Assembly: GCA_029859185.1 (NCBI GenBank)
Contig: JAOUDR010000145.1
Location: 1-6,832 of the forward strand
Origin: Gemmatimonadota bacterium
GTDB taxonomy: Bacteria; Gemmatimonadota; Gemmatimonadetes; Gemmatimonadales; GWC2-71-9
DNA length: 6,832 bases
Direction of reading: 5' to 3'
Numbering within the stretch: the first letter of the stretch is position 1; every line of letters begins with the position of its first letter. The notes below the pieces were generated by a model. It had not been told where the DNA came from, did not search any database, and was given only the letters and a program-made list of their open reading frames with translations. The position numbers and the translations under genes were made by a program. Positions 1 through 4,395 of this stretch are shown here, piece after piece.

Positions 1-2
1 TG

Positions 3-839
3 GATTGGCATGGCGGGTTCATCGTCGCTGACACCCGTGAGAGCCAAGTTCGCGTCTACGCACGAAGTGGTAGGCTCAAGGCCGCATACGGGCGCGGTAC
101 CGGGACTCTGGATTCCTTGACGTTCCCGGTGCGGGCCCAGCGGATGGCTGATGGGAGCATCATCGTGGCGGCCTTGTCGGGGCACCTGACGATCATGCCC
201 GAGCGAAACGACCAAGCGGCCCGGACCATAGAGACTCCCTTGGTCCTTCTCCGCGATCTACTCGTCCTGAGTGAACACCGTGTCCTGTTGGTGGGGCTGG
301 AGTCAGCTCCTGCAACCGCCATGCTGCACATTCTCGATACTGGGACCGGCCAGATCGTCAGGAGCTTCTTCCGACCGGCGGACCGATTCGATCGTGACGT
401 GACCAGCACCTTCCCGACCGTCGCCGTTGCTCACCTGAGGAACAGGGTTGCCGCCGCGTACACTCTGTGTGACACAGTCATCTTCTTCGACGAGATGGGC
501 ACCGAAGTATCGAGGCTACGGATTCCAATCGACCCATTCATTCCACTCGTTGTTCCGCTGCGACAGTTCGCCACCCCTTCGGAGCGGCAAGCTTGGATCA
601 ATCAGTTCACGTTCATTCAGGATCTGTTTTGGGTGGAGGATGACCGGCTGCTTGTTCAGTGGGCAAAGGGATCCCCTTCAGGTCTGCAGTGGGGGCTCGC
701 ACAGATGGACACGTCGGGACGGCGGGAATGGGCGATCGCTCCGGCACCCCGGCTGATGGGCGCGTCCGGCGCGGAGTTCGTGTTCGTAGATCCGGCGGGA
801 GCCGCCATCAACGCGTGGATCGTTTTGAGATCACGCTGA
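3..839 (+). CDS. 6-bladed beta-propeller protein, 5'-truncated by window edge
   Basis: The reading frame is open from the first full codon (position 3) to the TGA at 837-839, giving 278 visible residues. The true start lies upstream of the window. The TTG at 117 sits inside a continuous propeller repeat and is not a credible start. The visible N-terminus has beta-propeller strand patterns: 'GGFIVADTRESQVRVYARSG', then a GRGTG turn, then 'RMADGSIIVAALSGH'. The same rhythm of hydrophobic strands and D/N-G turns continues to the C-terminus. Complete relatives in this window are 405 and 419 residues, so roughly 100 or more residues, including any signal peptide, are probably missing. The protein is expected to be exported, and is probably a lipoprotein by analogy with its neighbours, but that end cannot be seen. 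It lies 60 bp upstream of the Cys-rich peptide gene on the same strand. Its ligand or function is unknown; NHL-type propellers are usually binding scaffolds. It is the most divergent of the four propellers here. Confidence 0.8.
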   Translation, partial: DWHGGFIVADTRESQVRVYARSGRLKAAYGRGTGTLDSLTFPVRAQRMADGSIIVAALSGHLTIMPERNDQAARTIETPLVLLRDLLVLSEHRVLLVGLESAPATAMLHILDTGTGQIVRSFFRPADRFDRDVTSTFPTVAVAHLRNRVAAAYTLCDTVIFFDEMGTEVSRLRIPIDPFIPLVVPLRQFATPSERQAWINQFTFIQDLFWVEDDRLLVQWAKGSPSGLQWGLAQMDTSGRREWAIAPAPRLMGASGAEFVFVDPAGAAINAWIVLRSR

Positions 840-886
840 ACCATAGCTACATAGACAGGCGAGGAGCTCGAATAGTAACGTCCACG

Positions 887-892
887 AAGGAG
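887..892 (+). promoter_or_regulatory. Shine-Dalgarno site of the six-cysteine peptide gene
   Basis: AAGGAG lies 7 nt before the ATG at 900. It is the best ribosome binding site among the plus-strand genes and fixes the start of the small peptide gene. Such a good site on a tiny reading frame supports the view that the peptide is really translated, perhaps at a high level. Confidence 0.75.
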
Positions 893-899
893 TCCGCCG

Positions 900-1127
900 A
901 TGCTCAGGAGTGCGCGAACGGGACTGGTCCCGACGATGACGCTAGTGGCTGTCGCAGTGATGACGGGAGGGTTCGCCCTGCTCGCTCCCGCTGCGAGCGC
1001 TCAGGAACCTCCAGAATGTCATCTGGAAAAGGCCGTGTACCTCAATCCGGAGAACTGGGTATGTCTGGGCACCCCGTGTCCCGGCGGCTACTGCTGCCTT
1101 ATCTGTGAGCAGAATCCCGGGGGTTAG
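900..1127 (+). CDS. Small secreted cysteine-rich peptide (six Cys)
   Basis: This encodes 75 residues from an ATG with a strong upstream AAGGAG. Residues 1-34 form a Sec signal peptide: Arg-containing n-region (LRSAR), long hydrophobic core (about 13-31), and an A-S-A site predicting cleavage before Gln35. The mature product would be about 41 residues with Cys at 40, 55, 60, 65, 66 and 69. That is six, enough for three disulfides. The last part, 'CLGTPCPGGYCCLICE', is dense in Gly, Pro and Cys, as in knottin-like mini-proteins. There is one Trp (53), two residues before Cys55. I do not recognise the family. Bacteroidota encode small NVEALA-type exported peptides that I recall lying next to 6-bladed propeller genes, and this may be a functional counterpart, but no NVEALA motif is visible. 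The gene sits between a propeller gene and a thioredoxin-fold gene on the same strand. The partner thioredoxin is the obvious candidate for handling its disulfides; this is inference. A bacteriocin-like or other RiPP-like role is also possible, but no modifying enzyme is in view. Confidence 0.75.
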   Translation: MLRSARTGLVPTMTLVAVAVMTGGFALLAPAASAQEPPECHLEKAVYLNPENWVCLGTPCPGGYCCLICEQNPGG

Positions 1128-1143
1128 GCAGGGCATCGGAACG

Positions 1144-1183
1144 GGCAGTTGGCGCGGGTGGCCGTGGCCCCGCGCCTCCTGCC
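1144..1183 (+). terminator. Strong hairpin after the peptide gene (attenuator or mRNA-protecting stem)
   Basis: Starting 16 nt after the peptide stop codon, GGCAG (1144-1148) pairs with CTGCC (1179-1183), and GGCGCGGG (1151-1158) pairs perfectly with CCCGCGCC (1169-1176). The two helices are separated by a 2x2 internal loop, and the apical loop is 10 nt (1159-1168). No U-run follows, so it is not a canonical intrinsic terminator. In an operon it could act as a leaky attenuator or a 3' stabilising stem, giving more peptide transcript than downstream transcript. Its position also argues that the following gene starts downstream of it and not at the overlapping GTG at 1105. Confidence 0.55.
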
Positions 1184-1281
1184 ACTCGGGAAGCGTGAGA
1201 GGCATGCCGATTCTCGACCCAATGATGGACACGGCTTCCGTTGAGGCGTCAGCGGGAGTCCGTTCAGCGTTCCCGCGCGGG

Positions 1282-1827
1282 GTGAGCGCGGTGCGGACTT
1301 GGATCGCCGCGCTCGTTCTAGTACCCTCCCTCTCGTGCGGTGCGCCGGAGACTACGATACGCGGCGTCGGCGATCCGGTTGCAGTTGCCGCCGGTGCACG
1401 GTTCGCAGTGGTATTCGCTGCGAGGACTGACGACTGCTTCACGTGCAGTCTCTTCGATGGCTTTGCCGCTCTGCGGGAGCTGTACGGAAGGGCGCAGGTC
1501 GGAGAAGAACCGGAGTTCGTCGTTGCGTTGATCACGGCCGACCCGCGGGATACCCTCACGGCTCTCCGATCGCTACAACGCGAGAGACTTGCAGCGCGGA
1601 TACGAGTGCTCTCACCAGGCGAGGGACGCCTGCTGTTTGCGCACAAGCCACTCCCCGCCATCTACCTCCTTCGCGACGGTCAGGTTGTTCGGACATGGGC
1701 CCCGCCGGTTCTAGGGGGCGGCATTCCCGTTGCTAGAGGTGAGATTGCCGACGCTCTCCGCAACCCGACGTTCGGTGATACGACCGCGTTCGTAACCCAT
1801 CTGGGGGATTCAGGGTTGATCCGATGA
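1282..1827 (+). CDS. Thioredoxin-fold lipoprotein with CFTC motif
   Basis: The frame is open from 1105, but a start there would overlap the peptide gene and give a long unlikely leader. From the GTG at 1282 the product is 181 residues with a compact signal (MSAVRTWIAALVLVPSLSCG) ending in a lipobox-like S-L-S-C, putting the lipidated Cys at 19. Possible alternatives are ATG 1204, ATG 1222/1225 and GTG 1291; none has a clearly better ribosome binding site. The domain shows a thioredoxin pattern: strand 'FAVVFAARTDD' leading into C52-F-T-C55, a helix, strand 'EFVVALITAD', then the cis-Pro loop 'LPAIYLLRDGQVV' (Pro125). CxxC plus cis-Pro points to a thiol-disulfide oxidoreductase acting outside the cytoplasm. 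The CFTC dipeptide is not the CPxC of TlpA or CGPC of thioredoxin. The gene follows the Cys-rich peptide, which is its likely substrate or partner, and is joined to the next propeller gene by an ATGA overlap. The thioredoxin fold is fairly sure; the direction of the reaction (oxidase, reductase or isomerase) is not known. Confidence 0.7.
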   Translation: MSAVRTWIAALVLVPSLSCGAPETTIRGVGDPVAVAAGARFAVVFAARTDDCFTCSLFDGFAALRELYGRAQVGEEPEFVVALITADPRDTLTALRSLQRERLAARIRVLSPGEGRLLFAHKPLPAIYLLRDGQVVRTWAPPVLGGGIPVARGEIADALRNPTFGDTTAFVTHLGDSGLIR

Positions 1828-3041
1828 AGCTCCGTGAGCGGGTACCTGCGCGCGCCAGAGCGTGGCAGCCCACTGTCGTTCTCCTTGTGACGCTTGAGGC
1901 GATTGCGTTCATCGCATGCAGCGTCAGCGACGACATGCGCAAAGACGACACTGGCCCCCGTGGCGGCGATCCCACGCAGGTGCGTGTTGTCCGGAACTCC
2001 GGGGAACCAGGATACTCGGCATGCGCGGTCATCGGAGCCGAGCCTCTCACGACAATTGGAGGACCCGCCGATGGCGCGGCGGATACCCCGCCGTTGTTCA
2101 GGGTACGTGGCGCTACCGTGCTGCCGAACGGGGACATAGTGGCGCTGAACGCTGGCACGCAGCAGCTCCTGTACTTCTCGTCCGACGGGCAGTACCGGCA
2201 TGCGGTGGGGCGCGCCGGTGCGGGCCCCGGGGAGTTCCGTGATCCGACCTGGCTTGGAAGAGGTGCCGGAGACACGCTGTTCGTGTGGGACGATCGACTG
2301 CAGAGACTGTCCATCCTCGCTGGAGATGGAGAGTTCCTTCGGTCTCACCAGGTAACTGGTCAGGATGCGGATCACCTTCCCATGGCGGTCCGGGGTCGCT
2401 TTTCCGACGGGTCATTCCTGCTGGTTCCGGGCCCGGTCGCTCGCATGGCTGACGGAGATGGGGTGACGCGGTCACCCGTAGCGTACAAGCGATATGATCC
2501 GGCCTCGGATCGAGTCAGTCACCTCGCCGATGGCTTGTCGATAGAGACTGTCGTTGGTGACGGGGTCGTCTACGTCCTGCCGTTCGGAAGGAGAGAGATC
2601 GTTCTGCCCATTGACGACGTCCTCCTGGTCACGGACATTGGCGACCCTTCGATGCGATCATACGACCTGGCGGGAAGGCTGGTCCGTCGCGTAGAGTGGG
2701 AATCCGACCCCCAGCCAGTTACTGCGCGTGACAAGCGCGAATACATGGCGCGTTCTGGGAAGTGGCTGCCGGCAGACGGAGTCGTCTTCGCGAGCGAGCG
2801 CCCGAGATTCTCCTCGATCTTTGTGGACCAGAGACGATGGGTGTGGGTGAGGGAGCATGCGGCGGCTGCCGATGGACCCCCCGATTGGCTCGTCTTCGAT
2901 CAGGATGGCCGGCTCCTGTGTCGCGTTGCCATGCCTTCCACGATCACAGTGCTGGAGGTCGGCAGGGACTACATGCTGGGGCTACACATCGGTTCTGATG
3001 GTGAGGAATCAGTCGTTTCCTTGCCTCTGGTCGTACCGTAG
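1824..3041 (+). CDS. 6-bladed beta-propeller lipoprotein (DUF5128/NHL-like)
   Basis: This encodes 405 residues, the usual size of complete members of this family. The ATG at 1824 overlaps the TGA of the thioredoxin-fold gene as ATGA, and AGGG at 1812-1815 can serve as its ribosome binding site. The N-terminus has an Arg-rich n-region (KLRERVPARARA), a hydrophobic stretch (about 18-31) and a lipobox-like F-I-A-C, so the lipidated Cys would be 32. Blade motifs start with 'VLPNGDIVALNAGTQQLLYF'. The family signature GRAGAGPGEF follows at 129-138, then 'DTLFVWDDRLQRLSIL' and further D-G turn repeats to the end ('LVFDQDGRLLCRVAM'). The C-terminus appears complete, although it abuts an IS relic. 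It is expected to be anchored in the envelope facing outward or into the periplasm. Propellers of this type have no visible catalytic signature, so binding of the neighbouring peptide or another exported ligand is only a guess. Start overlap and strand suggest co-translation with the upstream thioredoxin. Confidence 0.85.
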   Translation: MKLRERVPARARAWQPTVVLLVTLEAIAFIACSVSDDMRKDDTGPRGGDPTQVRVVRNSGEPGYSACAVIGAEPLTTIGGPADGAADTPPLFRVRGATVLPNGDIVALNAGTQQLLYFSSDGQYRHAVGRAGAGPGEFRDPTWLGRGAGDTLFVWDDRLQRLSILAGDGEFLRSHQVTGQDADHLPMAVRGRFSDGSFLLVPGPVARMADGDGVTRSPVAYKRYDPASDRVSHLADGLSIETVVGDGVVYVLPFGRREIVLPIDDVLLVTDIGDPSMRSYDLAGRLVRRVEWESDPQPVTARDKREYMARSGKWLPADGVVFASERPRFSSIFVDQRRWVWVREHAAAADGPPDWLVFDQDGRLLCRVAMPSTITVLEVGRDYMLGLHIGSDGEESVVSLPLVVP

Positions 3042-3138
3042 GTGAGGGATGTCGCCGAGACGCCGGCCAATCCCGGAGGTGTTTGTTGGAGGTGAGGACG
3101 ATCGAGCGGCCCTCGTAGCGCGCTGACACGAGCGGGTT
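3042..3138 (-). pseudogene. istB: Decayed fragment of IS21-type IstB transposition ATPase
   Basis: On the - strand, positions 3138-3061 read 'NPLVSARYEGRSIVLTSNK' followed by HLRDWPA. This matches the conserved C-terminal part of IstB/IS21 helper ATPases, in which an (R)RYE..SI(I/V)LTSN(K) strand is followed by a short segment to an invariant DW. After the Trp the frame no longer fits. Shifting by one base gives RRLGDIPH (to about 3042), matching the W-x(n)-GD that follows in IstB. So the fragment is both truncated and frameshifted. Nothing IstB-like is visible upstream of it (above 3138), and no terminal inverted repeats were found. It is a non-functional relic of about 97 bp lying directly after the stop codon of the propeller gene. 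The motif match is from memory of the family; no search was run. Confidence 0.6.
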
Positions 3139-3256
3139 CAGACCATCCACACGAAGCTGACCGGGGGAACGACAGAAACCACCCCCTCCGGGGCAGAAAG
3201 CACTCTTGTCAGTACTCACGGGCTCCGTAATGGTGTGAGTAGCGCGGGTAGTGGGC

Positions 3257-3907
3257 ATGGCACAGCCACAAGCCAGAGACACGGACCCTATGGTTCTCAA
3301 CGGTGGGAACAAGTACCGACACGGCTGGACGTGGTTTGACGTCGTCCTAGCGGCCACGGCGCTCGTGGCTGTTGGCCTACTCGTCCGGACCTATGTGCGC
3401 CCGCGGCCTGCCGGCAGCACGAATCCTGAACGAGTTGCGTCACGGCTTGCTCGCGAAGTGGAAGGGAAGATCCTTCCCGGAATCCCATTCTTCGCTCCCA
3501 ACAGCGCGGTAGTGGACACCGTTGATTTCGGTGTGGCCGGTACGACTCTTCTCCTTGCATTCGCGTCCACATGCCCAGCCTGCGACGCGAATCACAGCAA
3601 TTGGGTGCGACTTCTAGAGCGGGCCACAGCGATTCAGGACATGCGCGTGCTGGCTGTCGCCGCGGACTCTTCTGGTGCGCTGGCCTCAGATTGGCTAGCA
3701 GAACGTGGGATACACACGGATGCCATTCTGATCCCAGCAGAGCCCACGATGCTTCGTGCCAGGTGGCATGTTCTCGGAGTGCCGGCGACCTACGTCATCG
3801 ATGGGGATGGTCGGGTCGTGCGGGCGAGGTTCGGGATCTTGAGTGCAGACGACGCAGACAACGTGCTGCATGTGCTTCGTGAGCAGGCAAGCGTGGCGGA
3901 GCGGTAG
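3257..3907 (+). CDS. Membrane-anchored TlpA/redoxin-like thiol-disulfide oxidoreductase (CPAC)
   Basis: From ATG 3257 the product is 216 residues. GTG 3251 and ATG 3290 are in-frame alternatives, and none has a clear ribosome binding site. A single transmembrane segment lies at about 27-44 (DVVLAATALVAVGLLVRTYV). The positively charged N-terminus before it and the catalytic domain after it suggest a signal anchor with the domain outside the cytoplasm. The redoxin core reads 'TTLLLAFASTCPACDANHSN', with active-site Cys at 106 and 109 in a CPAC motif. Further on are 'MRVLAVAADSSGALASDWL' and the cis-Pro loop GVPATYVIDGDGRVV (Pro176), as in TlpA/ResA and AhpC/TSA-like proteins. These act as periplasmic thiol-disulfide reductases, for example in cytochrome c or cofactor-protein maturation. 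The gene lies 92 bp upstream of the ten-cysteine peptide on the same strand, so a role in its folding or modification is plausible. MauD-like maturation factors are also of this general type. Confidence 0.82.
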   Translation: MAQPQARDTDPMVLNGGNKYRHGWTWFDVVLAATALVAVGLLVRTYVRPRPAGSTNPERVASRLAREVEGKILPGIPFFAPNSAVVDTVDFGVAGTTLLLAFASTCPACDANHSNWVRLLERATAIQDMRVLAVAADSSGALASDWLAERGIHTDAILIPAEPTMLRARWHVLGVPATYVIDGDGRVVRARFGILSADDADNVLHVLREQASVAER

Positions 3908-3989
3908 GCGTCCTGAGGTAGGATGGACTCGTTGCGGCGCAGCTCTCACCATTTGGGATTCTCACACAGCACCGTACGGACCAACCGTT

Positions 3990-3995
3990 GGAGGG
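3990..3995 (+). promoter_or_regulatory. Ribosome binding site of the ten-cysteine peptide gene
   Basis: GGAGGG lies 4 nt before the ATG at 4000 and chooses that start over the in-frame TTG at 3988, which overlaps the site itself, and the ATG at 4012, which is too far away. A small inverted repeat, CCAACcGTTGG (3981-3991), overlaps its left edge. Confidence 0.6.
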
Positions 3996-3999
3996 ACCG

Positions 4000-4254
4000 A
4001 TGACAAGAAGAATGAGGCGTTTCATCTTCACGGCCATAGCCGTCGTGGCCTCTGTCGTCTTGTATGTGAAAGAAGCGCGGGCCGACGTGTTTGCCATGTG
4101 CGCATCTTCGTGCACATGGACGATGTGTGCCTGCGGGTCCGCGCCACCCTGCATGTGCTTCGAGCAGTATGCAGGCTGTCTGGGAGCGTGCATTGCGGAT
4201 CTCTGCGACATCCTGCCCAATGATCCAGATTGTGTCGTAATGCCTGAGGGATGA
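4000..4254 (+). CDS. Small secreted cysteine-rich peptide (ten Cys, twin CX3CX4C)
   Basis: This encodes 84 residues from ATG 4000 behind GGAGGG. A Sec signal occupies residues 1-28: basic MTRRMRR, hydrophobic FIFTAIAVVASVVLYV, then A-R-A predicting cleavage before Asp29. The mature part is about 56 residues with Cys at 34, 38, 43, 45, 51, 53, 60, 64, 69 and 78. The spacing CX3CX4C occurs twice (34/38/43 and 60/64/69), with two CXC pairs (43/45 and 51/53) between. This suggests two similar half-units and possibly a disulfide-stapled helical hairpin. It has one Trp (40), between Cys38 and Cys43. Ten cysteines in 56 residues could hold disulfides, a metal, or thioether links; the sequence does not say which. 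It has no obvious homology to the six-Cys peptide beyond size, export signal and cysteine richness. It ends its transcription unit, directly downstream of the CPAC thioredoxin-like gene. I do not recognise the family. Confidence 0.75.
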   Translation: MTRRMRRFIFTAIAVVASVVLYVKEARADVFAMCASSCTWTMCACGSAPPCMCFEQYAGCLGACIADLCDILPNDPDCVVMPEG

Positions 4255-4308
4255 AGGAAATCTGTGCCCGACGGCGAACGACCGACCAACAGGGATGAGC
4301 CTTCGCAC

Positions 4309-4320
4309 AACCCCGGGGTT
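4309..4320. repeat. Perfect 12-bp palindrome in the convergent intergenic region
   Basis: AACCCCGGGGTT is self-complementary over all 12 bases. It lies 54 bp after the ten-Cys peptide stop, in non-coding DNA. It could be a protein-binding site or part of a termination region; with no central loop it would fold only weakly as RNA. Confidence 0.35.
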
Positions 4321-4344
4321 AGAGACATCGCGACTGGCAGGGAT

Positions 4345-4385
4345 GACGGGGCCGCAATAGCGCTTTCAGATCTTGCCGCCCCGTC
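4345..4385. terminator. Terminator-like hairpin between convergent genes
   Basis: GACGGGGC (4345-4352) pairs with GCCCCGTC (4378-4385). After one C-C mismatch, GCAA (4354-4357) pairs with TTGC (4373-4376), leaving a 15-nt loop. This makes 12 pairs in a 13-step stem. It lies between the ten-Cys peptide gene ending at 4254 on the + strand and the propeller gene ending at 4396 on the - strand, where a bidirectional terminator is expected. It lacks a T-run on either side, so efficiency is uncertain. Confidence 0.5.
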
Positions 4386-4395
4386 TTGCCCGGCT

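Noticed and set aside
825..853. Promoter-like TTGAGA, 17 nt, TACATA before the six-Cys peptide gene
   Set aside because: The -35 matches 5 of 6 but the -10 only 3 of 6; in a sequence of this size that is not enough to call a promoter.
1105..1281. Upstream extension of the thioredoxin-fold gene to GTG 1105
   Set aside because: It would overlap the peptide gene, run through the strong hairpin, and put 59 non-signal residues before an otherwise good lipoprotein signal.
942..1661. Long open frame of 239 codons on the - strand
   Set aside because: It lies opposite the peptide and thioredoxin genes, is Arg/Ser/Ala-rich with no domain pattern, and reads as the antisense shadow of GC-rich coding DNA.
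1680..2375. Open frame of 231 codons on the - strand
   Set aside because: It overlaps two well-supported plus-strand genes and has no recognisable motif or signal.
3163..3186. GGGGG ... CCCCC inverted repeat after the first operon
   Set aside because: A 5-bp stem with a 14-nt loop and no T-run is too weak to call a terminator.
3206..3233. Possible promoter TTGTCA with a TAAT element upstream of the CPAC gene
   Set aside because: The spacing and -10 box do not fit together well, although a promoter somewhere in 3139-3256 is likely if the second module is its own unit.
3866..4162. 14-nt direct repeat CTGCATGTGCTTCG at 3866-3879 and 4149-4162
   Set aside because: The two copies lie in different reading frames of unrelated genes and one such match is not far from chance in 6.8 kb.
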